Below are positions 17,784-27,047 of a stretch of DNA of 64,000 bases, piece by piece. Where the stretch lies: positions 1 to 64,000 of the forward strand of contig NZ_JAFKOK010000001.1 in NCBI RefSeq assembly GCF_017303295.1. Reading direction: 5' to 3'. How positions within the stretch are numbered: position 1 is the first letter of the stretch; every line of letters starts with the position of its first letter. The notes under the pieces were generated by a model. That model was not told where the DNA came from. It worked only from the letters and a program-made list of their open reading frames with translations, and searched no databases. Position numbers and translations under genes: made by a program. The DNA is from Rhodobacter sp. NTK016B (GTDB lineage Bacteria > Pseudomonadota > Alphaproteobacteria > Rhodobacterales > Rhodobacteraceae).

Positions 17784-18242
17784 CTAACGCCGGAGCGCGG
17801 CAAAAAAGTCACGCAAGAGCTGCGCGGCCTCGCCCTCGGCGATGCCGTCATAGATCTCAGGCGCGTGGTGGCATTGGGGATGGGTAAACACGCGCGGCGC
17901 CTGTGCCACGCCGCCCGATTTGGGGTCCGACGCGCCGTAATACAGCCGGGCGATGCGCGCGAAACCGATGGCCGCTGCGCACATCGGACAGGGCTCCAGC
18001 GTCACCCACAGCGCATGATCGGGCAGCCGCTCGCCACCATGGGCCGCGCAGGCGCCGCGCAGGGCGAGAATTTCGGCATGGGCGGTCGGGTCACTCAACT
18101 CACGCGTGCGATTTCCGGCCTGCGCCACGATCGTGCCGTCGGGCGCCGTGATGACCGCGCCCACCGGCACCTCGCCGCGCGCGGCGGCGGCGCGGGCCTC
18201 GTCCAGCGCGACCTGCATCGGTGAGAAAAAGCCGGGCTTCAT
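17784..18242 (-). CDS. tadA: tRNA-specific adenosine deaminase
   Basis: 152 residues, a full-length TadA. Zinc- and proton-transfer motifs are HAEIL (catalytic Glu) and TLEPCPMCAAAI (PCxxC), and EVPVGAVI near residue 25 is typical. It converts A34 to inosine in the tRNA-Arg(ACG) anticodon, an essential step in most bacteria. The start at 18242 fits the family's length; a later ATG at 18218 would cut the first helix. It is divergent from the pseudouridine synthase, with 144 bp between them. Confidence 0.93.
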   Translation of the reverse strand: MKPGFFSPMQVALDEARAAAARGEVPVGAVITAPDGTIVAQAGNRTRELSDPTAHAEILALRGACAAHGGERLPDHALWVTLEPCPMCAAAIGFARIARLYYGASDPKSGGVAQAPRVFTHPQCHHAPEIYDGIAEGEAAQLLRDFFAALRR

Positions 18243-18386
18243 GGTCGGGAATACCGAGCCTTCATTGACATGACGCGCATGACGCGGTTGATGGGGTCTG
18301 GATGCCCGTTGAGGCGCAGCAACGCAAGAGGGCACGCCCCTCGCCCCCTTTCAGCCCCATACTGCAGGCTCGCCCCGGAAGGCCAG

Positions 18387-19511
18387 ATGACCAAACCGCC
18401 CCACAAATCCCAAGCGACCGATCGGCCCGACACCAAGGCCCCGGCCAAGCCCGCCGAATCCCGCACCGGTGACCGCACGGGTGACCGCATCGCCAAGGTG
18501 CTGGCGCGTTCGGGCGTGGCCTCGCGCCGCGCGGCCGAGGCGATCATTGCCGAGGGCCGCGTGACGGTGAATGGCGAGCGTATCGACAGCCCCGCGCTGA
18601 ACGTCACGCCGCGCGACAAGATCGCCGTCGACGGCAAGCCGCTGGGCGCCAAGGAACCCACGCGCGTCTGGCTTTATCACAAGCCCCTCGGGCTTGTGAC
18701 AAGCGAGCGCGACGAAAAGGGCCGCACCACGGTTTTCGACAGCCTGCCCGAAGAGATGCCGCGCGTGATGTCGGTCGGGCGGCTCGACCTCAATTCCGAG
18801 GGGCTGCTGCTGCTCACGAATGACGGCGAGCTGAAACGCCGCCTCGAACTGCCCTCGACCGGATGGCTGCGCAAGTACCGCGTGCGCGTGAACGGCACGC
18901 CGACCGAAGCGATGCTCGCGCCGCTCAAACAGGGAATCAGCATCGACGGCGAACGGTTCCAGCCGATGCTGGTGACGATCGACCGTCAGCAGGGCGCGAA
19001 TGCGTGGCTGACGATCGGTATCCGCGAAGGCCGCAACCGCGAAATCCGCCGCGCGATGGAATCCGTGGGGCTCAGCGTCAACCGCCTGATCCGCGTCAGC
19101 TACGGGCCGTTCCAGCTGGGAAATCTGGAACAGGGCGCAGTCGAGGAACTGCGCCCCCGCGTGCTGCGCGATCAGCTGGGCCTGTCGGCGGATGAAATCC
19201 CCTCGGGCCGTGCCGCGCCCCCTGCCCCGCCCGCCGGGAAAGTCGCTGGAAAACCCGCGACCGGAAAACCCGCGACTGGCAAGCCTGGCACCGCCAAACC
19301 GCCGCGCAAAGCCGCCGATGGCAAGCCCGAGCGCCGGTCCTGGGGATCGAAATCGCATGGCGGCGCGCGCAGCGACGAAGATCTGGAGACCCGCAAGCCG
19401 CGCTCGTGGGGCAGCAAATCGGCGCGCGGCGCCAGCGATACCAAAGGCGGCCCACGGGTCAGCAAGGACTCGCCCATGGGCGGAACGCCCCGCCCCGGCC
19501 CCAAGCGTTAG
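18387..19511 (+). CDS. rluB: 23S rRNA pseudouridine synthase, RluB/RsuA family, with long basic tail
   Basis: 374 residues. An S4 RNA-binding domain (RIAKVLARSGVASRRAAEAI) is followed by the RsuA/RluB/E/F catalytic domain with the active-site Asp in VGRLDLNSEGLLLLTNDG and EGRNREIRRAMES. From about residue 270 there is a low-complexity Lys/Pro/Gly/Arg tail with repeated GKPATGKP and RSWGSKS units, probably disordered and RNA-binding. The start ATG at 18387 follows GGAAGGCCAG. RluB modifies U2605 of 23S rRNA in E. coli; RluE/F-type sites cannot be excluded. Confidence 0.88.
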   Translation: MTKPPHKSQATDRPDTKAPAKPAESRTGDRTGDRIAKVLARSGVASRRAAEAIIAEGRVTVNGERIDSPALNVTPRDKIAVDGKPLGAKEPTRVWLYHKPLGLVTSERDEKGRTTVFDSLPEEMPRVMSVGRLDLNSEGLLLLTNDGELKRRLELPSTGWLRKYRVRVNGTPTEAMLAPLKQGISIDGERFQPMLVTIDRQQGANAWLTIGIREGRNREIRRAMESVGLSVNRLIRVSYGPFQLGNLEQGAVEELRPRVLRDQLGLSADEIPSGRAAPPAPPAGKVAGKPATGKPATGKPGTAKPPRKAADGKPERRSWGSKSHGGARSDEDLETRKPRSWGSKSARGASDTKGGPRVSKDSPMGGTPRPGPKR

Positions 19512-19651
19512 GACGCCTTCGGTTCTTCCATTTCGCGCCTGTCGTGTCTTATAGTTTCGCAAATCGCCTCTATATCGGGGCGAGACCACAGGAAGCCCTC
19601 CCGCCGAAACACCGCGCGGCGCTGCGGCATGGATGAGACGGGGACCACGAC

Positions 19652-19732
19652 GTGACCGCAACCGGCCTTCAGAAAACCGCTTACGCGCTGCTTGTCGCGC
19701 TGATCGTGTATTCATGGATCGTGGGGGGCTGA
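19652..19732 (+). CDS. Candidate 26-residue single-helix membrane protein
   Basis: A GTG-initiated frame encodes MTATGLQKTAYALLVALIVY followed by SWIVGG, a short polar start and one hydrophobic helix. GGGGA lies seven bases upstream of the GTG. The stop is three bases before the ATG of the xpaC-like gene, so it would be the first member of that operon. Very short single-helix proteins are easy to miss. The evidence is the spacing, the ribosome binding site and the clean amphipathic-to-hydrophobic pattern. Expression is unproven. Confidence 0.42.
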   Translation: MTATGLQKTAYALLVALIVYSWIVGG

Positions 19733-19735
19733 GAG

Positions 19736-20653
19736 ATGGCACGACGCTTTGGCGGCCCCAACAGCCCCGGCGGTGATCCTCGCCCCGTCACGGACCGCGC
19801 GCAGCCGTCACGCTCACGCTCGGTCCGCAGAAGGGTGATGCCTGCGGGCGCGCGGGTAAACCTGCTGTTCGTTCTGCCGTTCCTGTGGGCCTTCAGCGCC
19901 TTTTTCCGCGATCCCGCCGGAATGGCGCAGCATCTGGGCGTCTTCGCCCTGCTGATGCTGGCCGCATGGCTGACCCGCGAAGGGGTGATCGCGCAGGATG
20001 CCTACGATTCCCGCAAGGTCGCCCGCCGCCCCGCGATTCCGCGCAAGATCTTCGGCTCGGTCATCACCGGGCTGGGCCTTGCGCTGGCCGGGCTGGGCAG
20101 TGGCTTCGGGCTTGCAACACCGATCATTCTGGGCGTGCTGGGCGCGGGGCTGCATCTGGCCTCGTTCGGTCCCGACCCGCTGAGTGACAAGGGTATGGAG
20201 GGGATCGACGAATTCCAGACCGACCGCGTCGCCCGGGCCGTCGAGGGCGCCGAGGCCTATCTGCGCGCGATGTCCGACGCGATGCTGCGCGCGCGCGACC
20301 GCAAGCTTCAGGACCGGCTGAATTCGTTCCAGATCCACGTCCGCGAGCTTCTGCGCGCGGTCGAGGACGATCCGCAGAACCTGACATCGGCCCGGCGCTA
20401 TCTGAGCGTCTACCTGCAGGGTGCGCGCGACGCGACCGTCAAGTTCGTCGATCTCTACGAGCGCAACCGCGACGAGACCGCGCGCGAAGATTACGTGGCG
20501 CTGCTCGACGATCTGGAACAGAATTTCATGCTGCGTACCGAGACGCTTCGCGATTCCGACCGTCAAGAACTCGATATCGAGATCGACGTGTTACGCGAGC
20601 GGCTTGAACGCGAAGGGGTTCGCCCGGCGATCCCTGCCACTCCGACACGCTGA
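19736..20653 (+). CDS. xpaC: XpaC-like (5-bromo-4-chloroindolyl phosphate hydrolysis family) membrane protein
   Basis: 305 residues with a polar basic N-terminus, two hydrophobic regions (about 40-75 and 95-140), and a long helical C-terminal domain containing AYLRAMSDAMLRARDRKLQD and FVDLYERNRDETAREDYVAL, as in the XpaC family. The family name comes from a Bacillus X-phos phenotype and no enzymatic activity is proven. XpaC and TelA are almost always adjacent, as here (TelA starts 40 bp on). It is probably an inner-membrane partner of TelA in resistance to membrane or cell-wall stress. Confidence 0.85.
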   Translation: MARRFGGPNSPGGDPRPVTDRAQPSRSRSVRRRVMPAGARVNLLFVLPFLWAFSAFFRDPAGMAQHLGVFALLMLAAWLTREGVIAQDAYDSRKVARRPAIPRKIFGSVITGLGLALAGLGSGFGLATPIILGVLGAGLHLASFGPDPLSDKGMEGIDEFQTDRVARAVEGAEAYLRAMSDAMLRARDRKLQDRLNSFQIHVRELLRAVEDDPQNLTSARRYLSVYLQGARDATVKFVDLYERNRDETAREDYVALLDDLEQNFMLRTETLRDSDRQELDIEIDVLRERLEREGVRPAIPATPTR

Positions 20654-20693
20654 TATTTTCAAACCGTCTCTTTACCCGGGAAAGGATCCCTCC

Positions 20694-21860
20694 ATGTCCG
20701 AACAGGTTCGCCAGCAGGCCACGCAACTGACCACCGCGATCGAAGAAGCCACGCTTGTGCGTCTGCCCGATCCGGGCGGCGAACTGGCCCCGCTCGATCA
20801 GGCCGACGAACCCGTGGCCGCTGATATCCGCACCCGGATGAGCGAAATCGACATGGAATCGACCAGCTCGATCATCGGCTTCGGCGCCCGCGCGCAGCTT
20901 GAACTGCAGACGATCAGCCAGGCGATGCTGAACGACGTGCGCAACAAGGATGTGGGCCCGGCGGGCGACAGCCTGCGCCAGATCGTCACCACCATTCGCG
21001 GCTTTTCGGTAAGCGAGCTCGACACCCGCCGCGAGCGCAGCTGGTGGGAGCGCCTGACCGGCAAGGCCGCGCCGCTGGCGAATTTCATGGCCCGCTACGA
21101 GACTGTGCAGGACCAGATCGACAAGATCACCGAAACCCTGCTGGGCCATGAGACGGTGCTGCTGAAAGATATCAAGTCACTCGACCTGCTCTACGAGAAG
21201 ACGCTGAGCTTCTATCAGGAGCTGGCGCTTTATATCGCCGCCGGGGAAGAAAAGCTGAAAGAACTCGACGCCACCACGATCCCTGCCAAAGAGGCCGCGG
21301 TCGAGGCAGCCGCCGAGGATCAGAAGATCGTCGTCGCTCAGGAACTGCGCGACCTGCGCGCGGCGCGCGACGATCTGGAGCGCCGGGTGCATGACCTGAA
21401 ACTGACGCGTCAGGTGACGATGCAATCGCTGCCCTCGATCCGGCTGGTGCAGGAAAACGACAAGTCTCTGGTGACCAAGATCAACTCGACGCTGGTCAAC
21501 ACCGTTCCGCTTTGGGAAACCCAGCTTGCGCAGGCGCTGACGATCCAGCGCTCGAAAGAAGCGGCGGAATCGATCAAGGCCGCGAACGACCTGACCAACG
21601 AGTTGCTGACCAAGAACGCCGAGAACCTGCGCGAGACGAACCGCACCGTGCGCGAACAGATGGAGCGTGGGGTGTTCGATATCGAGGCCGTCAAACAGGC
21701 CAACGACGCGCTGGTCGCGACGATTCAGGATAGCCTGCAGATTGCCGACGAAGGCAAGGCCAAGCGGGCTGCGGCCGAGCAGGAACTGCAGAAGATGGAA
21801 GGGGAATTGCGCGATTCTCTGGCAGCGGCAAAGGCGCGCGAAGACGGTGCGGCAGCGTAA
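20694..21860 (+). CDS. telA: TelA family toxic-anion/envelope-stress resistance protein
   Basis: 388 residues, nearly all helical, with long coiled coils. Family features include FGARAQLELQTISQAMLNDV near residue 65, RSWWERLTGKAAPLANFMAR, LLYEKTLSFYQELALYIAAG, and LVNTVPLWETQLAQALTIQ. TelA proteins are linked to tellurite resistance and, in Gram-positives, to resistance to lantibiotics and cell-wall antibiotics; the mechanism is unknown. The start follows AAAGGATCCCTCC. It is the third gene of a six- to seven-gene plus-strand set. Confidence 0.9.
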   Translation: MSEQVRQQATQLTTAIEEATLVRLPDPGGELAPLDQADEPVAADIRTRMSEIDMESTSSIIGFGARAQLELQTISQAMLNDVRNKDVGPAGDSLRQIVTTIRGFSVSELDTRRERSWWERLTGKAAPLANFMARYETVQDQIDKITETLLGHETVLLKDIKSLDLLYEKTLSFYQELALYIAAGEEKLKELDATTIPAKEAAVEAAAEDQKIVVAQELRDLRAARDDLERRVHDLKLTRQVTMQSLPSIRLVQENDKSLVTKINSTLVNTVPLWETQLAQALTIQRSKEAAESIKAANDLTNELLTKNAENLRETNRTVREQMERGVFDIEAVKQANDALVATIQDSLQIADEGKAKRAAAEQELQKMEGELRDSLAAAKAREDGAAA

Positions 21861-21903
21861 CGGCGTCCGGGCTTTCCGGGCAGGGTTCAGGGAAAAAAGC
21901 AGG

Positions 21904-22848
21904 GTGCGGCTCAGGACGCGCAGCTCTTCCGCGCTGGTTCTGACCGCCGCGCTGGCATCGGGCTGCGCGTTGCTGCCGCAGGACCCGCCGCCCGAGCCGC
22001 CGCGCTCTGCCCCCGGACGCCCGGTCGAAGTGCTGCCCGACGATCCCCTCTCGGACGATCTGCGGGCCTATTACGCCGAGATCGAAGACGACCGCATCGC
22101 CGCCCGGCTGATGCGCATTGATGACGGCGCGGATGACGTGGTGATCACCCCTGCCCGTCTGGCCGAAACCTATATCGATATCGCGCTGCACGAAGAGCAT
22201 AGCGGCCCGTTCAACCGATCCGGACGCTCCAGCGTGCTCAGACGCTGGGAAGTCCCGGTGCGCTACCGGATGGAATTCGGTGCCTCCAGCAGCCGGCAGG
22301 CGCGGGTCGACGATTACCGCACGGTGCGCGAATTGACGGCGCGGCTGGGCACGGCATCGGGGCACGCGATCTCGGTCGCGCCGCTGGGCCAGTCCGAAGG
22401 CAATTTCCACGTCCTGACGCTGTCGGAAAGCGAACGCCGCGACGCGGGCGCGCGCATCCGGGAACTGGTGCCGGGGATCAGCGACGGCGCCGTGCGGCTG
22501 ATCACCGATATGCCGCGCGAAACCTTCTGTCTTGTCATGGCCTTTTCGCGCGACGGCTCGGCCGAGTATTCCGAAGCGCTCGCCATCGTCCGCTCGGAGC
22601 ATCCAGACCTAACCCGCGCGGCCTGCTATCACGAGGAACTGACGCAGGGTCTGGGCCTTGCATCCGATTCCAGCCGCGCGCGTCCGTCGATCTTCAACGA
22701 CGATCAGGAATTCGCGCTTCTGACACCGTTCGACCTGCTCTTGCTGCGCATCCACTACGATCCCCGGTTGCAGCCCGGCATGACAGAACGTGAAGCCCGC
22801 CCGATCATCTTTTCCATTGCGTCCGAACTGGTCGCGGGTGCAAGTTGA
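21904..22848 (+). CDS. DUF2927 family lipoprotein, zincin-like
   Basis: 314 residues from a GTG at 21904. The N-terminus has a hydrophobic stretch ending LASGCALL, a lipobox-like site. The core matches DUF2927: AETYIDIALHEE, AISVAPLGQSEGNFHVLTLS, the candidate metal-site helix CYHEELTQGLGLASDSS (an HEExxQ pattern), and LTPFDLLLLRIHYDPRLQPG. The family is thought to have a zinc-peptidase-like fold, but no activity is known. It sits 43 bp after telA and 35 bp before the SPFH gene, so it is probably the envelope-exposed part of this module. Confidence 0.8.
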   Translation: MRLRTRSSSALVLTAALASGCALLPQDPPPEPPRSAPGRPVEVLPDDPLSDDLRAYYAEIEDDRIAARLMRIDDGADDVVITPARLAETYIDIALHEEHSGPFNRSGRSSVLRRWEVPVRYRMEFGASSSRQARVDDYRTVRELTARLGTASGHAISVAPLGQSEGNFHVLTLSESERRDAGARIRELVPGISDGAVRLITDMPRETFCLVMAFSRDGSAEYSEALAIVRSEHPDLTRAACYHEELTQGLGLASDSSRARPSIFNDDQEFALLTPFDLLLLRIHYDPRLQPGMTEREARPIIFSIASELVAGAS

Positions 22849-22883
22849 CCGCAGATTTTAGAAAGTTACTGCAGGAGTGAACC

Positions 22884-24017
22884 ATGGTCTTCAATTTCCT
22901 TAAGGGCCAGTTCATCGATGTCATTGAATGGCTCGACGACAGCCGCGATACGCTCGTTTACCGGTTTGAGCGTTACGGCAACAACATCATGATGGGCGCC
23001 AAGCTGACCGTGCGCGAAGGTCAGGCGGCGGTGTTCATCCACGAAGGGCAGATGGCCGATATTTTCGGCCCCGGCCTGTACGAGCTTGAAACCAACAACA
23101 TGCCGATCATGACCGCGCTGCAGCACTGGTCGCATGGCTTCAACTCGCCGTTTAAATCCGAGATCTATTTCGTCAACACGCGGCGCTTCCCGGGCCTGAA
23201 ATGGGGCACGCAGAATCCGATCATGCTGCGCGATCCGGAATTCGGCGCGCTGAGGCTGCGGGCCTTCGGCAGCTACGCGATCCGCGTCACCGATCCCGGC
23301 AAGTTCATGACCGAGATCGTCGGAACCGACGGCGAGTTCACCGAAGACGAGATTTCCGGCCAGATCCGCAACATCGTCGTCCAGAAAGTCAGCCAGTCGC
23401 TGGCGGCCTCGGGCATCCCGGCGCTGGATATGGCGGCGAATACGGGCGATCTGTCGACAATCGTCTCGGAAGCCATCGCGCCCACGCTCAGCGATTACGG
23501 CCTGTCGATCCCCGAACTCTATATCGAGAACATCTCGCTGCCGCCCAATGTCGAGAAAGTGCTCGATCAGCGCTCGTCGATGGGGATCGTGGGCGACCTG
23601 AACAAATACACCCAGTTCTCGGCCGCGCAGGCGATGCAGAACGCCTCCGAGAGCGGCGGCGACAATGCGATGGGCGCCGGAATGGGCATGGGGATGGGCA
23701 TGGGCATGGCGCAGGCCATGGCCAACGCGATGGGGGGCATGGGCGGCAACCAGCAACAGCCGCAGCAACCCGCCGCATCCGCACCGCCGCCTCCGCCCCC
23801 GCCGCCTGCGGCCCCGCAATTCCATGTCGCCAAGAACGGGCAGACCACCGGCCCGTTCAGCACGGCACAATTGCAGCAGATGATGGGACAGGGCCAGTTC
23901 GACCGCGACACGATGGTCTGGACGCAGGGCATGGCCGGCTGGGAGAAAGCCGGCGATGTGCAGGCGCTGTCGAGCGTCTTCGCGTCGATGCCCCCGCCGC
24001 CCCCGCCCGCGGGGTAA
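22884..24017 (+). CDS. SPFH/flotillin-like protein with C-terminal GYF_2 domain (YdjI-like)
   Basis: 377 residues in three parts. An SPFH (band 7) domain, residues about 25-240, includes VREGQAAVFIHEGQMADIFG and LYIENISLPPNVEKVL. A Met/Gly-rich stretch at 262-288 repeats MGMGMG, then a Gln/Pro spacer. A GYF_2 domain at about 312-362 includes HVAKNGQTTGPFS and DTMVWTQGMAGWE, followed by a Pro-rich end. There is no transmembrane helix. Bacillus YdjI is the nearest named relative; it acts with YdjG in membrane-stress protection. Spacing to the next gene is six bases. An AGGAG ribosome binding site precedes the ATG. Confidence 0.88.
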   Translation: MVFNFLKGQFIDVIEWLDDSRDTLVYRFERYGNNIMMGAKLTVREGQAAVFIHEGQMADIFGPGLYELETNNMPIMTALQHWSHGFNSPFKSEIYFVNTRRFPGLKWGTQNPIMLRDPEFGALRLRAFGSYAIRVTDPGKFMTEIVGTDGEFTEDEISGQIRNIVVQKVSQSLAASGIPALDMAANTGDLSTIVSEAIAPTLSDYGLSIPELYIENISLPPNVEKVLDQRSSMGIVGDLNKYTQFSAAQAMQNASESGGDNAMGAGMGMGMGMGMAQAMANAMGGMGGNQQQPQQPAASAPPPPPPPPAAPQFHVAKNGQTTGPFSTAQLQQMMGQGQFDRDTMVWTQGMAGWEKAGDVQALSSVFASMPPPPPPAG

Positions 24018-24023
24018 GCCGCT

Positions 24024-25214
24024 ATGTGCCCCTCGGACCACACGCCGCCCCCGCCGCCAGGAACGCCCGCGGCTGCGCCGCCTATCCCGCCGGCCCCGCC
24101 GCACGACGCAGCCCCCGAGGCTGCGCTCAGCGAAGAGCATCGCTTTCCGTGCGAGAATTGCGGCGCGCAGCTGCGCTTTTCGCCCGGTCAGCGCAGCCTG
24201 ACCTGCGAATATTGCGGCCATGAACAGGACATCCCGCATAGCGAGCAAGAACGCGACGCGGCGCTGGAAACCTATGATCTGCGCGAGGCGCTCGCCAATC
24301 ACCTGCCGCCCGAAGCGATCGAGGAACACCGCCTGCTGAGCTGCAGCAATTGCGGCGCGCAGGTCGATTTCGATCCCGCCCAGCACGCCGCACAATGCCC
24401 GTTCTGCGGCTCGCCCGTGGTGACCGATACCGGCCTGCAGCGACAGATCAAGCCCGGCGCCGTTCTGCCCTTCAAGCTGGACGAAAAAGAAGCCCATGCG
24501 CAGATGCACAAATGGCTCAAGCGGCTGTGGTTCGCACCGGGAGAGCTGAAGAAATACGCGCGCTCGGACGGCTCGCGGCTTGACGGGCTTTACGTGCCGT
24601 ACTGGGCTTTCGACAGCGACACACGCTCGCGCTATACCGGCGAGCGCGGGGACGCCTATTACGAAAACCGCACGGTGATGCGCGACGGCAAGAAGACGAC
24701 CGAACGCGTGCGCAAGATCCGCTGGAAACGGGTCAGCGGTCGCACCGCGCGCGATTTCCGCGACGTGCTGATCATGGCCTCGCAATCGCTGCCGCGCAAT
24801 TACGTGCGCGCGCTGGAACCCTGGATGCTGGGGGAACTCGCGCCCTACAGCCCGCAATTCCTGTCGGGCTTCCGCGCCGAAGGCTACACGGTCGAATTGC
24901 CCGAAAGCCACGAGATGGGCATCCAGCGCATGGACAACGTGATCCGTCAGGACGTGCGCCGCTCGATCGGCGGGGATGAACAGCGCATCCATTCGGTCGA
25001 TACCGACCACGCGAACGAGCGTTTCAAGCATGTGCTGCTGCCGATCTGGATGGCGGCCTACCAGTATCGCGACAAATCCTATCGCTTCGTGGTGAACGGC
25101 CAGACCGGCAAGGTGCAGGGCGAACGCCCGTGGTCGAAATGGAAAATCGCCTTCGCGGTGCTGGCGGCAATCGTGGTGGTGGTCGGCGTCGCGCTGATCA
25201 ACCAGAACCGCTGA
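24024..25214 (+). CDS. YdjG-like double zinc-ribbon membrane protein
   Basis: 396 residues. After a Pro-rich N-terminus come two zinc ribbons: [11 protein letters not shown]...CEYCGHEQ (about 49-73) and [11 protein letters not shown]...CPFCGSPV (about 110-134). A long middle domain ends with [20 protein letters not shown] and [14 protein letters not shown], a signature shared with Bacillus YdjG. One C-terminal transmembrane helix ([18 protein letters not shown]) follows. It is sometimes annotated as a TFIIB-type zinc-finger or helicase-like protein; I see no helicase motifs. It pairs with the SPFH protein, as YdjG does with YdjI. Confidence 0.85.
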   Translation: MCPSDHTPPPPPGTPAAAPPIPPAPPHDAAPEAALSEEHRFPCENCGAQLRFSPGQRSLTCEYCGHEQDIPHSEQERDAALETYDLREALANHLPPEAIEEHRLLSCSNCGAQVDFDPAQHAAQCPFCGSPVVTDTGLQRQIKPGAVLPFKLDEKEAHAQMHKWLKRLWFAPGELKKYARSDGSRLDGLYVPYWAFDSDTRSRYTGERGDAYYENRTVMRDGKKTTERVRKIRWKRVSGRTARDFRDVLIMASQSLPRNYVRALEPWMLGELAPYSPQFLSGFRAEGYTVELPESHEMGIQRMDNVIRQDVRRSIGGDEQRIHSVDTDHANERFKHVLLPIWMAAYQYRDKSYRFVVNGQTGKVQGERPWSKWKIAFAVLAAIVVVVGVALINQNR

Positions 25215-25651
25215 TGCGCGCGCTGGTTCAACGCGTGACCGCGGCCTCGGTCGCGGTCGAGGGCCGCGAGATCGGGGCGACTGGTCCGGGCCTGATGATC
25301 CTGATCTGCGCGATGCAGGGCGACGGCCCGGACAAGGCGCGCGCGCTGGCCGAAAAGATCGCCAAGCTGCGCATCTTCCGCGACGAAAGCGGCAAGACCA
25401 ACCGCTCGCTTCTGGATGTGGGCGGCGGCGCGCTGGTCGTGTCGCAATTCACGCTCGCCGCCGATACCTCACGCGGGAACCGGCCCGGCTTTTCGGCCGC
25501 GGCCCCGCCCGAGGAGGGACGCGCGCTTTATGAGCTGTTCGCCGACCACCTCGCGGAGCAGGGCGTGCCGGTCGGGCGCGGCGAGTTCGGCGCGGAAATG
25601 GCCGTCTCGCTGGTCAATGACGGGCCGATGACGATCTGGATCGAAACCTGA
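25214..25651 (+). CDS. dtd: D-aminoacyl-tRNA deacylase
   Basis: 145 residues, standard DTD length. It starts [20 protein letters not shown] and contains the active-site motifs [18 protein letters not shown] and [12 protein letters not shown] (the cross-subunit Gly-Pro motif). It removes D-amino acids and mischarged glycine from tRNA. The ATG overlaps the stop of the preceding gene (TGATG), so it is co-translated with the stress module, though its function is general translation quality control. Confidence 0.95.
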   Translation: MRALVQRVTAASVAVEGREIGATGPGLMILICAMQGDGPDKARALAEKIAKLRIFRDESGKTNRSLLDVGGGALVVSQFTLAADTSRGNRPGFSAAAPPEEGRALYELFADHLAEQGVPVGRGEFGAEMAVSLVNDGPMTIWIET

Positions 25652-25886
25652 CCGCCCTGCTCTGCGCGCGTCGATCCCTTTTGGGCCCTGCGTGATCGGC
25701 AAGGCAGGGTTTCGCCCTCATCCCCCGCGCTGACGCCCGGGCGCTTCGCGCGACCGGGCGCGCCGCCTGCGGCGGCGCGCGGGGCGTTGCACCTTCACCG
25801 ACGCCGCAATCGGGGTTCGGCGGGCAGTGGTCGGAGTGGGCAAGCATCGCCTTTTCCGAAAGGCCTACCAAGGATCGAAGCGTCGC
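25652..25886. other. 235-bp G+C-rich intergenic stretch with nested hairpins
   Basis: It lies between converging dtd and the GGDEF gene. It includes a strong palindromic cluster at about 25755-25783 (GCGCCGCCTGCGGCGGCGC) and further C/G runs. No open frame has a ribosome binding site or recognisable protein. It leads directly into the repeat at 25887-25950 and probably acts as a transcription-ending spacer. Confidence 0.45.
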
Positions 25887-25950
25887 GGGGGGCTCTGCCC
25901 CCACGGCGCTTACGCGCCGCTCCCCCGGGATACTTCCGGATTAAAGATAA
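25887..25950 (+). repeat. Intergenic repeat, copy A
   Basis: It contains two perfect hairpins (GGGGGC/GCCCCC with a TCT loop at 25888-25902; CGGCGC/GCGCCG at 25904-25919) and then the core CCCCCGGGATACTTCCGGAT followed by TAAAGATAA, ending at 25950. The same core recurs at 46677-46733 (opposite strand) and 63968-64000 (opposite strand). It lies at the meeting point of two converging transcripts. Confidence 0.65.
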
Positions 25951-25973
25951 GGACTGCGGCAGGGTCTTTATCG

Positions 25974-27047
25974 TCAGGGGGGCGATGCTTGGGGTTCGTC
26001 GGGTAAACGGCGCCGGTCAGGAGCGATGCGATGCGAATGCGCGGCGAGTTCACGGCTCTCGGTTTCTGAAATCCACAGGGTGAGGCGGCTGCGGCCACCA
26101 TGTTTCGACGCATAGAGGGCGACATCGGCGCGCGCGAGGGCGGTATCGCCGGGTACCGGCGCACCCGCGGGCACGATGGCGGCCCCGATCGATAGCGCGA
26201 CGTGGCAACGCTGCGCAGCGAAGGTAATCGGGTGCTCCATCTGAGCGAAAATGTCGTTGCCCAGCCGCGCAATCACGTCTGGCTCGGTAACACCGGCAAT
26301 GAGCAGAACGAATTCGTCGCCGCCCACGCGCGAGACACTGTCGCCCGCACGCACGGCGTTGCGCAGGATGGCGGCGATGCTGCGCAGAACGTGATCGCCC
26401 GCGGCATGGCCCATCGTGTCATTGACCTGTTTGAAATAATCGAGATCGACATGCAGGATCGTGAAGCCCCCACCCACGGCCAGCAGACGGGCAAGGCTGT
26501 CTTCCATCGCGCGGCGATTGCCCAGCCCGGTCAGCGGGTCTGTGAAGGCCTGAATTTCGGCCCGCGCCTTGGCGGTTTTCAGCCGCTCGGCCGTTCGCCT
26601 GAGTTCGGCCATGACCGCGGTTTTCGCCTCATAGAGGTAGAGGAGTTCCATGGCGAGATCGGTGCCGGCGAAATCGGACGACGACAGGGCGTGATCACGA
26701 ACCGCGTCGCGTAGCCCCACCCCGAAGGACAGGTTAATCAGCACGCCGCCGCTGCCCGCGATCGGGACCGGAACGCCCTTGAATGTGGTATGCGGCGAAG
26801 CACGCAGCGTCAGCAGCAGGCTGGGCCTTCGCAAGAGCGAGGCACGGGTGACCTTGAGCGGGCTGTGGCGCAGGAAGAACACCTCGTCTATGCGCTTTCC
26901 CATCGCGGCGGGGCCCAGCAACTTGGCGAGCGTCGGCCCGGCTTCGGACAGGCGACAGGCGGCGTCGAGAGACAAGAAAATCGGCATCAGCCGGCCCAGA
27001 GCATCGGGCGTAAGGGTGAACCCGGATGGACGCAGCTCACCGTCCAT
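25974..27047 (-). CDS. H-NOX-associated diguanylate cyclase (HNOBA-GGDEF)
   Basis: 357 residues. Residues about 8-120 form a PAS-like HNOBA domain. It leads into the signalling helix DLAMELLYLYEAKTAVMAEL (about 130-149), the same design that links H-NOX partners to soluble guanylate cyclases. The GGDEF domain starts near 168 (FTDPLTGLGNRR). The active-site loop is intact at G242GDEF246, and the RAGD product-inhibition site at 233-236 is present, so it should make c-di-GMP from two GTP. Its ATG overlaps the H-NOX stop (TGATG). It has no transmembrane segment. Confidence 0.9.
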   Translation of the reverse strand: MDGELRPSGFTLTPDALGRLMPIFLSLDAACRLSEAGPTLAKLLGPAAMGKRIDEVFFLRHSPLKVTRASLLRRPSLLLTLRASPHTTFKGVPVPIAGSGGVLINLSFGVGLRDAVRDHALSSSDFAGTDLAMELLYLYEAKTAVMAELRRTAERLKTAKARAEIQAFTDPLTGLGNRRAMEDSLARLLAVGGGFTILHVDLDYFKQVNDTMGHAAGDHVLRSIAAILRNAVRAGDSVSRVGGDEFVLLIAGVTEPDVIARLGNDIFAQMEHPITFAAQRCHVALSIGAAIVPAGAPVPGDTALARADVALYASKHGGRSRLTLWISETESRELAAHSHRIAPDRRRLPDEPQASPP

